Below are positions 1-12,318 of a stretch of DNA of 64,000 nt, in pieces. The stretch comes from Litoditis marina (Eukaryota; Nematoda; Chromadorea; Rhabditida; Rhabditidae). The notes beneath the pieces were generated by a model that saw only the letters and a list, made by a program, of their open reading frames with translations, was not told the origin of the DNA and searched no databases. A program made the position numbers and the translations under genes. Where the stretch lies: NCBI GenBank assembly GCA_964036275.1, contig OZ038434.1, positions 14,165,379 to 14,229,378 of the forward strand, read 5' to 3'. Every line of letters begins with the position of its first letter. Within the stretch, counting starts at the first letter, position 1.

Positions 1-318
1 TTAGGTTACCTTTCACTGGAGCAACCTTTCGGAAAAGCCTGTAGATATTTCGTCCTATTGAACTGGCTTGATGTGTGTACATCAAAAAAATTCTCAAGAC
101 TTGCCAAAAACTCTGCTTCATTGTCTCTGCCCCGCAGAACTGGACGAGTTTCTCCCCGAACCGGCTCCTCCCGAACCAAAACTGTACACTGCTTCCCGAA
201 CCAGGTGGTTGTTTCCAGAGCAAAACCAAGTTTGTTCGTACAATCTCACAAACTCAGCAACCCACAACATGAAAATAGGTTATGTGAAGAACTTTTGTTC
301 AAAATTTATTTGGTCCAG

Positions 319-798
319 GGACGCGTGGAAGGCATTGGAGGGTACTTCTCAGGACGAGGCCAAGGAGAAATACATTCAAGTGCTGAACAAGATGTTCGAA
401 AAAATCGCAGAGGTACAATTCCTGATCTAACAATGTAACACAACTTACAGCATTGAACGACCACGTTCTTGTTGAAAAGTCAAAAATCCACGAAAGACAA
501 CCCATTTTGCTCCTGCGATATATACTGCACACAATGCCATGTTAGACATCTACTGTGAGTAACTATTCTAACGTCACTCATTGTTGGAGTTCCAGTATGA
601 TTTTCTAAATAGTTTCAAATGCATCCTTGCACAACATTTGTTGTAACTTCATATCTTTGCGTGAATATTTGGTTTAACACATAGTATTTTATATATTTTT
701 TGTAAATATTTTATTTTCAGGAAATCGATGTGAACGAGTGGCTGGACGGAGTCTGTGATCCAGTCATCAAGACCAACTTGGCCAAGATTGGAAAGTAG
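319..798 (+). CDS. acyl-CoA-binding protein, C-terminal exons (partial)
   Basis: Two exons, 319-412 and 721-798, joined in phase over an intron with a GT donor and an ATTTTCAG acceptor. The first encodes DAWKALEGTSQDEAKEKYI, the conserved C-terminal helix of acyl-CoA-binding proteins (compare the family pattern W..W....G.S..EA...YI). The second gives a basic tail ending in NLAKIGK before TAG. ACBPs bind medium- and long-chain acyl-CoA esters in the cytosol and buffer them for lipid metabolism. The N-terminal half, with the Tyr and Lys acyl-CoA ligands, is not in this window and presumably lies left of base 1. The tail after the ACBP helix is longer than in the minimal 86-residue proteins, which suggests an extended paralogue. 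The family call is fairly sure; the paralogue is unknown. Confidence 0.75.
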
Positions 799-2220
799 AA
801 CAATGTTTTTATTATTTATTTATTTATACATTTATTGCATATTTGGATAAAGAGGTTCTACTACCCGGAATAGTTATGATTATATGTGATAGAGATCGTG
901 CCTAGAATAACGTAGGAAAATGAATGAAACATAAACTGTTTCAAAATATTGTGAGATTAAGAGTGGGTTATTGTTATTCACCGATTGATTGATCAGGCAA
1001 GAAACATCGAATCGATAGTTATTGGAAATACATATGTACTTAAACAAATCCTATTAGCAATTAAAACGAGTACTCGATTTTCAAAATCATACGAAGTTAG
1101 TTAGGAAAGCCTACTAACCTCGCAAACTGTTATAGAAAATTTCAAAAATACGGTATATATGAGAACAGGCACCGTAGAAAAGTCATGCAAACGATCGAGA
1201 ACCTGATCACATTTTACAGTGTACAGTGTCGGTGATCACAACCTGTGTCAAATTGTCACCAGATAATTTATCTCAAAGTTAACCTTTTGATCACATTTTA
1301 CTTCGGTGCCCGATGTTCTTCAATTATACACTCGTTAGAAATCTTTTCACGAATCAATTGGAGGCTTGCTACGTTTTTCAGATCAATTCGGCCAGTAGTT
1401 GAGGATCTGAGTAGTTTAATCGGCAAAACTGAACCGGACATCTGAAGGTACTCAGATGTAGAACTTATGCTGTGTTAATTACTTCAGAAATAATTTCAAT
1501 TTAAGACCTTTACATATTTGCGCATGTCTACCGATATATGGGTATCTACAAAAGCAAGAGAGTCAAGAGATCAAGGAGACGCAGACAGTACATATTTCGT
1601 GCACCGACGTTTCAGACAGTGCACCCACGTTTTGCAAAACTCTGGGTTCTTCTGCTACTGGAGCTTAATAATTGGCTGAGAATAGTCTGAGGTCGTGTTC
1701 AGGAATATCCCTTTATCACATCCAAACCTGCGTCTCCGCGAGCATACATTGTTTCTCTGAGTACGTATGCTAGAAGATCCCGGCACCTTCGTCCCATCCT
1801 GTGTCTCCTCAAAGAGACGCTATTTCTCTGCTCTCACATCCCGCCGGGATGTAGGAGACGAGAAATAGCGAGGCAGAGCGAGAGACGCAGGATGGGATGA
1901 ACATGCCGTGATCTTCTAGCATACGTATTCTGCTCTACACCCCGATAGAATAGAAGTCTCGCAAATAGTGTGCAAAGCAAGAGACCCAGGATGATATCTG
2001 AGAATGGGATATTTTGCATACGGCCTCTGGGGTACTGTATATAATTGTTTGGCTAACGGTCAGAATGGTGCACGTTGGAGTGGGGCGACTTGTTCGACTC
2101 TTCTTCTTTTGCTTTTTCTTCCTTGTAGGCAAAGAGCTGAAACGTGGTTTGGTGATGATTCGAGTATAAATAAAGTGTCTAAAATCTTCAATCGACATAT
2201 CACAATGTTAGATTCGCAAG
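799..2220. other. intergenic, no gene seen apart from a foldback repeat
   Basis: AT-rich sequence between the 3' end of the ACBP gene and the 3' end of the convergent membrane-protein gene. Open frames here are short and lack usable splice signals. The only recognisable structure is the imperfect palindrome at 1758-1931. Confidence 0.6.
1758..1931. repeat. foldback element, about 174 bp
   Basis: The arms begin GAGTACGTATGCTAGAAGATC and end in the reverse complement, GATCTTCTAGCATACGTATTC. The inner parts also pair (CGTCCCATCCTG with CAGGATGGGATG, and GAGACGCTATTTCTC with GAGAAATAGCG), and the centre is CCCGCCGGG. The right arm carries GAGAGACGCAGGATG, a motif repeated near 10613, 35525 and 61282. 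The structure is typical of a MITE; no TSD was assigned. Confidence 0.7.
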
Positions 2221-3930
2221 TCACGTTAATACGTTCACTTCTCGTAGGTATTCTGCATTTATGGCGTGAATAATTAACTGAAAATCTTTGTAACAATATA
2301 TTGAAGATATGTGATTTGACAGATGGCTATAAAACATTTTCGACAGTACTGCCGACAATACATAAAAAGTTCGATGTTTTTATCTCACCTGGAACGTCCG
2401 ATAAACTATGTGGAGAAACAGAAAATCAATAAGTATGATTATAGCGAGGGCCAGTAAAAGCAGAGCCGTAACGAGGGAGTCCACTGGAAGAAGAGTAACG
2501 TACTGTTAATGAAAAACAGGGATAAAAGGAATCGGTTTTCAGGAGCGGACAATAGTATGTAGCGTTATATTTTTCCTTTTGTTGGGCGATGAATTTTTTT
2601 TTTTGAAGAAATGGCACCTAGAATAAAATAAGACATGCAGTAAGACTTTGTCTCCCAGTCATCAAACGCTTTTCTAGAAATAGTCATCAAACCCTTTTCT
2701 AGAAATAGCACACAGCAAAAAGTAATGTTTACAGTAAACCCACTTCCGCCTCTCTCTTGTCGTGCGTAGCGAATTCTCGCGATATCCTCTCTTCCGTTCA
2801 AATTCATCAGATTCTCCAGAATATTCCTCGGAAACTGTCTATATTTGATCGTTTTCCATATACACGAGACGAACAATAGTGTCAACGTCATTGTCCACAA
2901 ACTCTGGAAAGGTCGAACATAACTGGAACATATTTCATTCATACAGTCTGATGTGAAAACTAGCTGAAACTTGGACCATCAAACGAATCACGAAGTTTCT
3001 TTAAAGAAGATCATAAACACTATTCATAACGAATTCTCAATCGGATTTTATGCACTCTAACGTGGCTCAGAATATGTTTCTAGAGTTGCGCTCGTCAATC
3101 CTATGTGGACTTGTACAGTATGAAATTGTGGCCGCAAATGACCGGATCCGGTATATTAAAGAAGGACGATTATGTGGACCAATCTCAACGCTTCGGTCCT
3201 TCAACCTGCAATACATTTCTCAATTGCAGTTTAAAGGACCGATGCGTCGGGATCGGTCCACATAATCGTCCTACTTTAATGTAGAAAAAACTGTTCAATT
3301 TTTTTCACAAACATTGCTTTTATTCAAAGTTGTAAAGTAAACCCACCATGAACAATAGATACGGCTTGAGAAGAGCGGATCGTCGGTTGGAGATTCCACA
3401 GAACAGACTGATCACAGCCAAGAAGTCGAATACAACGATCAGCAGTTCGATGTAGGTGTTCAGTCCGACTCTGCTGAATCCAAACCAGTAGAGGATGGTG
3501 TTGGCGGTGAGGGCCAGCAGTGATAGCACGGCCACAAAACGACATCCCCTCTGGAACAATGTACTCTATTTATTAGGTGCTGCTACTGGTTTTGTTCTAC
3601 GGTAGTACCGACTTAACATTTCCCTGACGGGATGGTCTTCCGAGTAGTCTTTGGCGGCAATTTCTTTTAGCATTAGTTTCTTTCATCTTTGTTTGGTAAC
3701 TGTTCAATTTTTTCAATTTTTAGGCTTCACTGCCGGTACTCTCCTCACAGACGATCTGAAATTGAATTCCAATGGTAGCAAAGGCTAAATAAGTATACCA
3801 GAGGAGTTCAGAGTGACTGAAATTTTACCTGTGAACTGACCTGTATCTTCACCTTCCCACAACAACAATGACTGGGTGGTACGGGGTCCTCGGCGAACTC
3901 ACAGGTAACTATGGTGTCGTGCGACTTCAT
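2221..3930 (-). CDS. nematode multi-pass membrane protein, LAPTM-like topology (225 aa)
   Basis: Five exons on the minus strand, all in phase: 3829-3930, 3347-3550, 2744-2963, 2389-2483 and 2221-2277. The ATG lies 2 bases after a TTTCAG acceptor, as expected for a trans-spliced mRNA. The protein starts with a Cys-rich cytosolic segment (HCCCGKVKIQV). Hydrophobic stretches follow at about residues 38-58 (FVAVLSLLALTANTILYWF), 68-88 (IELLIVVFDFLAVISLF), 98-110 and 175-205 (LVTALLLLALAIIILIDFLF). Number and spacing suggest four membrane spans, as in LAPTM4/5-like endolysosomal proteins and related nematode families. I do not recognise a specific orthologue, and the LAPTM comparison rests on topology only. 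Intron 2 contains a 126-bp foldback MITE. Confidence 0.75.
3155..3280. mobile_element. foldback MITE, copy 1 (inside an intron)
   Basis: Nearly the whole unit is one hairpin: ATTAAAGAAGGACGATTATG at the left pairs with CATAATCGTCCTACTTTAAT at the right. The inner arms TTGCAGTTTAAAGGAC and GTCCTTCAACCTGCAA also pair. A second copy is at 6182-6308. Confidence 0.8.
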
Positions 3931-6181
3931 GTCTGAAAATGTACAAAAATAGGAGACTCTGGCAGAGATATAGCCAGAAGAGAGGTCTCTAAAAAAATAT
4001 CAGCGCTGTAAATCATGTTCATCTTCAATGGTAACGCACAAATCAACACATCGCTTAGAATGCTATCATAGATCAGATACAAGTTCGTTTTCACTTTTCG
4101 CCAAGGCGCGGTCGATATTTCTCGTGAACCACTTGAGATTACCTGAGGAAAAACAATAAACTTCTCGAAATACAATCAACTTTTCATGAGATTTCATATT
4201 GCTAATCTACATTTTTAGAAGTTCGCGGGCAGTTACTGAGCTTCTCATGAGAAAGATTATACGAACTTCTCATGAGGTTGGAAGGAATGCTACACCGCCA
4301 CTATTTGGAGGCTAAAATGTCGTAAAGTTGCTGAATGTGGTAGTTTTGCATATAACATAATAAATTCAAGGTACATAACATAATATGGTGGAAACTTCTC
4401 TTCATGATAATTCCGTGCGCAAGAAAACATAAATTGTAAGAATCGTGTGCGAACGATTGCACACAAATGCGCTCTATTGAAGAATGCAACATCTGTTGGC
4501 ACTATAAACGGTTGAAATTATATACAGGCTGCGAGCAACTTCTGTACGCGCATGTTCATGTTTATAGGGAATGACGGAACTCTAGTTAACGTTTGCTCCC
4601 GAAACACAGCACGGTTTTGGAATTTCGCTCAAATCCACCGGGATCAAACTACAAACACGGTATATGGAAACAAAATAATCGTGGCACATAGACATTGTGA
4701 TTGATCATTGTAAAATTGATATGTATTCTATTCTGACTATCGCCAATCATCGCCATTACAACGAACTGTGCTAATGCAAGCAGCCGAAAACCACAGTTTA
4801 TTACAGAGTTTGGAGAAGTTGAAAATATAAGACAATCACTATCGTTGTGGAGTGTGGTACTTCAATGGGCTAATTGCAAGTGTTTTTGTCTAATGTGACA
4901 GGAATGGTGGAAAAAGTGATGGAAGGCTATTTCGACTTGTCAAACCAAGTTGTCACGGGAAGAGTACAGCATCAACCGTGTTCTCTTCAAACTGGAGACC
5001 CATCGAAAATAAAGTATAAAGCTTTAGGTAGGAAGCTTTTAGCATTGTTTTTTTCATAGCCAGGTTACGTAGGACTAGTGAAACATATCGGCATTTGTGA
5101 GTGTAACAAAGAGAAAGTATGTGCATGAAACTTTTTTCCTTTTTTCCGAGAAGCGTTTTCACATTTGAAAAAAAAACTACCAATTCAAACAGGATTGGAG
5201 ATTACTACTCGGAAAAGGGTACAGCGTATAGATGGCCGCTTGATGTAATTTATAAACGCCACAAAATACATTATGTCTATTACACACAGCCAATGTGTAC
5301 TGGAACAGTAGGTGATCTTCTGATGAGAAAATGTTTAAAACAAGTTGGTAGCTGACGAATTTTTTTTCGAATGGTTGTTGAAAGCGCTCAATATGTGTTG
5401 ACGGCGAGGAGCGACATTTTCACAATAAATGTGTGCAACCAGCTGGTTTGTGATTCAAAAAGTGCAAAGATACAAACAATTCCTGGAGTTCATGAGGTAG
5501 ATTAGTGAAATAAATGAAACTCATAAAACGAATGAAACTTTTGCATGTTTGAGATGTTCATTTAACATCGTTGAATGTGTATGTTTCTTCTACGAAAGGA
5601 AACAGGCGTGCTGTTTCAACATTCCGATTCTGAGAACTTAACTACGTCTCACTACAAACAAACATCAAAAAATTAGAAGTTTGAATGCACATTGTAGTAG
5701 TTCATGTCAAACTGACATGATTGATTTATATAACGTTCAGAATAATATTACGCAATCAAACTGGCCGCAGGGATGTGCATTAGAATGTGTTGGGATTAGA
5801 GTCATTGGATGGAAGGTCAAGAACGGAGGGGTAACTGATTCAATTGGGTCCGTACTCCCCCTATTGCCGGCCTAATGAGAACAAAAGTAGCGGAAACTCA
5901 GTTCTTTTCGAACACTGAATACTAGTTTTTCCTACTCTGAAAACCCGATGCAAACAAAAACACCGAACATTTTGAACTTTCTTACGTCACTGAATACTGA
6001 ATAGCAATTTCTACAGTAGACACCCAGTGAGGGTGGAGTCAATTCAATACGTTTTTTTACTAATCAATATGATACCGACGAAAAAAAGGTAAAATAAAAA
6101 TATGCAAAACAAGTGTTTAATTATAAATGTTTCAAAATTTTTAGATTTAGTGTGGCTTGACCATAGAAGGACAACTGCGGC

Positions 6182-6308
6182 ATTTAAAGAAGGACAATTA
6201 TGTGCTCCAATCTCAACGTTTCAGTCCTTTAAACTGCAATACATTTTTCAATTGCAGTTTAAAGGACTGACGCGCCGAGATTGGAGCACGTAATCGTGCT
6301 TCTTTAAT
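6182..6308. mobile_element. foldback MITE, copy 2
   Basis: Same family as 3155-3280: ATTTAAAGAAGGACAATTATG at the left, CGTGCTTCTTTAAT at the right, and the same inner palindrome around CAATTGCAGTTTAAAGGAC. It differs from copy 1 by scattered substitutions, several of them matched on the opposite arm. Confidence 0.8.
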
Positions 6309-6730
6309 CTGATTTCGTTTTGCATAATTTGAACATTTTTCGCAGCCCAACTGGTGTGAAATGGTGAAAAATTCTATTAATCTATGCACTCAGTCATTGA
6401 ACATATAATTGAAGCTGACAGTTCAATAAAAATAATGTATAGACGAGAATCATACTTTTTTCCCATTAGTTATCAATAAATGATGAGATATTATTCGTAG
6501 TGCTAGATTTATAGTATTCATGACACGAAGAATCGTGATGCTCGATAAGTTATTTATGATACTTATCTCAAATATTACATATCTGCGGTTTATGTTACAG
6601 ATTATTGCAACAGAAAAGAGAATTATACGATAACTACGAATCTATTCAATGTGCAACATAATATAATCCAGTTATAGAAAAATTAGCTCAGCGATAACGA
6701 AGCAACGCCGGAACTCGAAAGCATTTATAT

Positions 6731-6863
6731 ATACTAGAAGTCAATTGAATAGTCACGTAAAGTTAGCATTCTAATGAAGCATCGCGCACTTTGTCATTGC
6801 ACGTTTCTGAGTTCCGCCGTGTTGAACGTGTTTCACGTGACTGTGCAATTGACTAACAGTATA
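6731..6863 (-). mobile_element. TIR MITE with E-box ends, copy 1
   Basis: About 130 bp. In the reverse orientation it reads ACTGTTAGTCAATTGCAC AGTCACGTG at one end and ends in a related inverted sequence (TAGTCACGTAAAGTTAGC...). The same element occurs at 16683-16813 and 50757-50890. The ends abut TA, which suggests a TA target site. Confidence 0.65.
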
Positions 6864-7419
6864 GAAAGACAATGATAACTTCTCAATGGAAAATGTATTT
6901 TTCACGAGATGTTCTGTATACCAACTTCGAGAGTTGACTCTTTGCACAAAAACGCACGATTTTATCGAGTTCCAGTTATCTTATTTGTGAAAATACTAGG
7001 AATGTTCGAACAAGTGTTACGCAAATTTAAATTTTTGGGATCAGCGATAAATTGTTCGTAGTTTATTTTTGTTAGTAATCGATTTGAAATGTTATTTGCG
7101 TGTTAGTTTGATTCACATTAGTACAACACAACAAAAAACTGGTTTTGTGTCGAAAACAAAAGCATTTCATGCTCACAACCTAACTACTACGTAATAAACA
7201 TATGAGTGAGCCCGTAATTACTGGAAACGTTTGCGATTTCAATAGATGCGGAGCTACTCCCACATTTGAATAGAGACATGCATATTACATGCAACCCTTC
7301 AAAATGGAATATTCGACTGAAATATTGCCTCTATAACTTGACTCCAAAGAGCCTTCTTTTTGCGGTAGGATAAGAGGTAACCTCGAACCATGTTATAGTG
7401 AGTGCCAAATTTATGAATA

Positions 7420-7490
7420 TCTGTCTCTTGCCGGAATCGAACCTGCGAGCAAAAGTTTTGTAGCAAGGCGCTAAGGTAGCAAGGCACTAT
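7420..7490 (-). other. tRNA-like remnant
   Basis: The minus strand contains GCAGGTTCGATTCCGGCAAGAG, a good match to a tRNA T-arm and Pol III B box, preceded by a degenerate region that I could not fold into D and anticodon arms. It is probably a decayed tRNA or a tRNA-derived SINE fragment. Confidence 0.3.
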
Positions 7491-8043
7491 TAGAGCACAT
7501 ACCCGGAAAGCTTTGGAATCGAAGAAATGTGTCTGTACACAGCGAAATTGAGAAATACAGTACCCTCCCGTCTTTCCGTTGGCGAAGACTATATTAACTG
7601 CTCCAAAATGACAAGTAAATTGATAGAATGTTTGTGAGAATTCTCTGTTAGAACTTGTGCTGATTGACTTACGATGGTTACCGATTTTGCCATAAAACTA
7701 TAAGTCACGAGAAATGTTGAGGAAGAAGTAACAAGATAGTAAAGGAAGTACTGATTGCTCACATTTTGTAGTTTGATAAAGTTTTCCGTGAGCTTTCCAT
7801 TCACTTAGTGGTTTCCAACTGTACCCTGTTTCGAGTAGAAGTATGAGTCAAACGTGATCACTTGTTCATATTTCAAGTGAATTGTTCTGTTCAGTAGTAG
7901 TTAAACGTCATAGCTCTTGTTAGCTCATTATAATCTACCTGAACATGCCCACATTTCCCTTTCATTTCAAAATAAGTACTGGTTGTGCATATCTTGTAGT
8001 TTGATCACGTTTCACGTGAGCTTTTAATGTACTGGTAATTTAC

Positions 8044-8841
8044 CGTCATTGTTCTTGCTAGCCCTTCGCATGGTCCGTCCGCACATGGGTGGCTGAAGGC
8101 GACGAGGGGACTCCACGCGTAACAGCGGTACCGGTAGCGGACGGAGGTTGTCACAGGTAACCACTGGCTCCACGATTAGAGGACCAGACTTCTTTCTGGA
8201 AATTGAAGTTATCACTGTAGGAAGAGGAAAAAAGAGAAGAGAGAAAGAAAGTGAAAGAGGGAGAGAGCGAGCGAGAAGAGAGACAGTGAGAGAGTGATAG
8301 AAAACGCGATAGAAGAACCAAAATAGTGAGAGAGAGGGAAAGAGAGAGAGAGAGAGAAAGAAGAAGTTTGAAAAAGAAAAGTTTACCTTCCGTTCGTTTC
8401 TGATGCATCTGGTCTTCTCTCCCGCGGAGTAGCCTCTTCACGAATCACTCGTTTAGAAGGACTGTTGGGCTGTGAAAAAATACACAGTAAAACAAACTTC
8501 TTTCATGTTTCGTGCCCTAATTCATTGTTTTGTCGATTCCGTCGATTTCATCACACATCTACGAGAGCTCTAGTACTATTTTCAAAAACATAATACGGAC
8601 ACAATTCAATGTGTCTCATTTGAACAAATTTACAATCATGTTCTTACTTGACAGTTTTATACGGTGGTGGCAATACGGTTATTTTGGCGTCACCTCGCTA
8701 GCATGCTCCTGCGTGCATTGTACGATCTCAGATTCACGTGTAAACGTGTGTGGAGCCAGTGTGTCGAGTATCTCCGGCGAAGCCAGTTTCAATTCTTCGA
8801 AGATTTAGGGGATCAAATGGGTGATACAACGTGTCACAAAG
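8044..8841 (-). CDS. unrecognised gene, three consecutive exons (partial)
   Basis: Minus-strand exons 8746-8841, 8387-8469 and 8044-8195. Acceptors are GTTCCAG, TTCACAG and TTTCCAG. The last two exons join cleanly in phase (AG + A), and the last ends at a G|GTAAAT donor. The translation is basic and low in hydrophobics, for example PNSPSKRVIREEATPRERR, then LRPLPVPLLRVESPRRLQPP, so it is probably a disordered protein. The donor of the first exon is uncertain (CAC|GTTTAC at 8746 or AC|GTGAAT at 8738). No 3' or 5' end was found. The fragment at 9763-10126 could belong to the same transcription unit. No function is proposed. Confidence 0.4.
8219..8375. repeat. purine-rich (GA)n tract
   Basis: About 155 bases of nearly pure A/G on the plus strand, built on GAGAGA with a clean (AG) run near 8338-8357. 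It lies in an intron of the preceding minus-strand gene model. The apparent Ser/Leu-rich minus-strand frame here is a product of this tract. Confidence 0.85.
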
Positions 8842-9762
8842 CTGGAACATAGTTAAATCAGAAATTGACCATTTCAACTCAACTTGAGCCCAGAGAAATC
8901 ATCTGACACCAAAAAAAGAGCTACTTCAACGAACCACGTAAGTCAAATATTGAAAAACGACCCGGAACGAAAAACCCCGAAAAACCTGAAAAAAACGAAC
9001 AGAAACGAGAATAATTTAAGTGTACTCCGATGCGTTCTATTTCCGTCGACTGATTGCATATAACAACGGTGTAAAAAAACATGTAGAGATAGACAGTGAG
9101 CCAGCAATAATATAACCACAAATAATTGAGATAAACTGAGTTTGTAGCCATATTTTTCATAAAAGCTTGGCCGGCTTACTAATAAACCGCGAGAAAATCA
9201 AGGTTTTTCACGTGTACTTGACTAATTTTCTTTGACAGTTCTGAGTTTGGCACGTCAGCAGAACATGTGGTTTTCCTGTAAGGTGTGGAAACGCGAAAAT
9301 AGACCTTTAGAAACATCACATTCTGTTGTTGCAATTACATTTCAAAGATATAGAAGTGGCAATATGAAAGAAAGGTGGAAAAAGTTGCTGTGACAACAAC
9401 ATGGACACATGCTATTTTCTCGGCCCGAGGCTGTTATTTCTCACGCGCTTCCGTTTATCGATTTGCGTGATTGAGGATCGGTCTGGTCTGGTTCTCAATG
9501 AAAAAAGTATTAAGATTGAGGGATTGAGGGACTTTTCGACTATGACCTCGTTAGGTATAGCTTACGATACGTCATAATCTTTCTTTTTATTACGATAAAC
9601 AGGGCTCAATTTGCCTCAAGCAGAAAACCTACACCATTCTCTGTAGATTTGCTAAACTTCTGCCTTTGAGAGGATTAAAATAAAAAAGAACCAATTTTCC
9701 GATCGATGTAGTTCGAAAACAGATGTGGATGAGTAATAAAAGTGCTTGAAATCGAAGTTTAG

Positions 9763-10126
9763 CTATTGCTTTTCAGAAGATGTGTCATCACTGTCAGCTG
9801 TCTGAAGGACCCGTTTCCCTATTATCTAAAAACTATATGTTTTCAAATTTACCATGATCAAACAAAAAAATAAACATGGCGTGGAAAAATTAGGATCAAT
9901 GTAACACGTGAAAGTCAATTTTGATGTAATCTGTGTGGTTTATGACCGTGCAAACATAAAAAAACTGAATATTTTATATTTACCATTTGAGCCAGAGCAA
10001 GCTTAGCTGTTCGTAGCGATGTTTTCTCTTTCGAGATAATATCAAAACGATTATCTAAGTTTGCCAAACTCCGGGAAATATATTCACGGGTAGTGTGTGG
10101 GCTTCCTTCGGAAATGGACCCTCGAA
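9763..10126 (-). CDS. unrecognised gene, C-terminal exons (partial)
   Basis: A minus-strand exon ending at 9984 (CAAATG|GTAAAT) encodes a charged helical segment including LANLDNRFDIISKEKTSLRT. It joins in phase 0 to exon 9763-9825, which gives IIGKRVLQTADSDDTSSEKQ and then TAG. The acidic, serine-rich end is typical of a C-terminus. The 5' edge of the first exon (about 10126) is uncertain because the acceptor there (TTTTCGAG) is poor and an in-frame stop lies just upstream. The protein is not recognised. Confidence 0.35.
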
Positions 10127-12240
10127 AAGATTAGCGGTGCTTGCGTTTGAATCAGTTAGTAGTAGGCAGTTTACTGGAAAGAAAATCAGACACAGAATAT
10201 TTACTGATTTGCGAAAAATACCGATATAATGTTCTTCAAACTCCAGACTATAACTATGCAATCAATTACTACACATTTTATTGAAAAGTCTTCTAATGAA
10301 AAGTCGTAATTTAACCATGAGCATATTTCCGCTGGTGTTCTAGCGATCTATATTACAGAACTTCGTTTCCAGGTAGAATTCAATAGCGTGCCAGAGAAAG
10401 TTTCAATTTTGAAAATGTTACAAAAAATAAAAATCTGTGAGGAGAGATTTTATCCCATCATTCCAACTTATCTGGCTTTCTTTTTGCAAAACCTGTGTTT
10501 TGTCTAAAAACAGTCATCGTGTATGGTTTCCCGCTGTCAACAAGTCCACATTGGAATTTGTCAGAGAATGCCCAGTCCCTTGCCTAGCCTCGACGAAAGA
10601 GCGTGTAGGTCAGGGAGACGCAGGATGAGACTGTCTGCGGCTGGCCAATCCTAGTAGATTGGCGTAAGTATTTCAGAGCAGAGCTTCTAGGAATATTGGT
10701 GTATGAGTTAATAACTTAGAGAATGTTGTGGTGAATGGGGAACAAGCAACTGACTGTGGCACAAGCAATGATGAATGGCCATGTCGCCCCTGGTGCTAAT
10801 GACTCTGGTGATCGAGTAGTCGCTATTCAACGAGGTATTAAAAGAGAGAATAAAGTGCACGTATGTTGTTGATGTTATTTTATTAATATGAACTATTTTT
10901 CCAACCCGTGTGGTACTCATCAGAGGTATTGTCTATTTCCCTCCTAACGTGCACTAAACCTTTCACGTAAGTGTTTTCTGATTAAACACTAAAAAATATA
11001 AGTCATGTAAAAAAACTAGTAAAGCTAGCGCCTTGACTATTGAGATTAATAAAATGGTATTGGAAGATGACACTAAGGTTTTCATGTTAAAAGTAGTAAA
11101 CAACTCTCTCAGCTGAAAAAGTGTTGGAAGTACTTGAACGGACTTCTAACTGCGGATTTGTTTTAAACAAGTCACAAATGACGATACTCTAAACCAAGAA
11201 AAACGAAAGATACCAAAGAACAGAAAATAGTTGTCCAATAAACCAAAAGATGGGGGCAAGGGGATATGATATCAAAGAGTTGCCCATCCAAGCATCAGAT
11301 GTCACCCGTGTACTACAAATCAGCCTGCCGTCAAAACGTCGATTAGTTTGTAATGCCGAAAAACAACTGCCGTCTCTCAATGTTGCTTTAAGAGAAGCGT
11401 TCTTTTTTGAACAGAGAAACACTTTGAAAAAACGAAAGGTGGGTTAGGTTATATTTTTTGAAAGATCGGAATGATTCGTGAAATAACGAAAAGGATGAAG
11501 TTGTTTTGGATGAACTCTGCTTATCATCAGCTGAATGTAATCTCTAATTTGGCGAAACTGCTTGAATCATTTTTGCTATTTGACAAGCGCATAGTTTCTG
11601 TTCACATTAGAACTTTGGTAATCGAGTGAGTGAAAACGGACTACATTACAGTAGTCAGCATATGGTTAATTGACATATGATGAATGTATTAGCAGATACG
11701 TATATGAACATTGCGTGATGTTCCAGATTTATTCATTCTATCAGCGAAGTCTAGCCTTTGGCGGAAAATTGTATAGTTATAACGTGTAATTTTCCGGCTG
11801 AACTTTCGGCTGAAAAACGAAAAAGAATTTTCCGGCTGAAAAAAAAAACATTTTCTTGCTGTATAGCCGTTTCCAGGATGCATTGGTTCCTGAACAGGCA
11901 ATTCGAGCAAAAGTGAACCGAGTCTTGTCGAAGCAGGTGATTTGCTGCGGAATCGAACCGAATTGGAACTGGGAAACATTTCTGCCGATGCCGAGCCGGT
12001 TGGTTGCCGATGCCCAGCCAGATGGATGCCGTTTTGACCAGTCAGCTCGGCGCCGGCAACTACCCGGCATGGCATCGGCAACCAATGGGCGCGCCGCCGA
12101 TAACAATTCAGACAATGCATTCGGTTTGTTCTTGTCGATTATTCATCAGTTTATTATTAAACAATACAAAACAAAGTTGAATTGTGATAAAATTATACTT
12201 TTATTCATAAATCATAACATAAACACATAATTTAATCACT
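10127..12240. other. intergenic or unresolved
   Basis: No supported gene. The region contains a GGGAGACGCAGGATG motif near 10613 and overlapping open frames on both strands at 11189-11447, of which neither has a convincing pair of splice sites. From about 11760 to 12090 there is a GC-rich repeat with hairpin potential. Confidence 0.4.
11980..12090. repeat. GC-rich GCCGATGCC hairpin repeat, copy 1
   Basis: Contains GTTGCCGATGCCCAGCC and, about 65 bases on, CGGCATGGCATCGGCAAC, an imperfect inverted repeat. The same core is present as a much better hairpin at 15748-15795. Confidence 0.5.
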
Positions 12241-12318
12241 TTAAATGACGCACAGATTACACGTAGAACTAGATAGGTGCCTTCCTGTCTTCACTCGTCC
12301 ATAGCTGATGAACTCGAC
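12241..12318 (-). CDS. possible terminal exon of an unrecognised gene
   Basis: An ATTCCAG acceptor is followed by 25 codons (VEFISYGRVKTGRHLSSS and so on) and TAA. About 35 bases downstream on the minus strand is AATAAA, a polyadenylation signal at a suitable distance. The upstream partner exon could not be fixed. A candidate exon with the strong donor GTGAGT ends near 12940, but its acceptor is doubtful. Confidence 0.35.
   Translation of the reverse strand, partial: VEFISYGRVKTGRHLSSSTCNLCVI

Larger units (their letters stand above)
3931..8043. other. intergenic, repeats only
   Basis: No exon chain could be supported. The stretch holds two MITEs (6182-6308 and 6731-6863), short elements with TTTGTAGTTTGATC-like ends near 4641, 7765 and 7993, and a partial tandem duplication around 7740-8030 in which 'gtagtttgat...gtgagctttt' recurs. 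A tRNA-like remnant lies near 7430. Confidence 0.5.

Noticed and set aside
3566..3690. Minus-strand frame ending REMLSRYYRRTKPVAAPNK inside intron 1 of the membrane protein gene
   Set aside because: The composition looks coding and it could be an alternative last exon, but there is no credible acceptor in frame, and the flanking exons splice perfectly without it.
8151..8441. Minus-strand 96-codon frame rich in Leu and Ser
   Set aside because: Most of it reads through the GA-rich intron tract. Only the short ends correspond to exon-like sequence.
11189..11447. Overlapping frames on both strands (77 and 65 codons)
   Set aside because: Both look mildly protein-like, but neither has a good acceptor and donor pair or homology that I recognise, so no gene is called.
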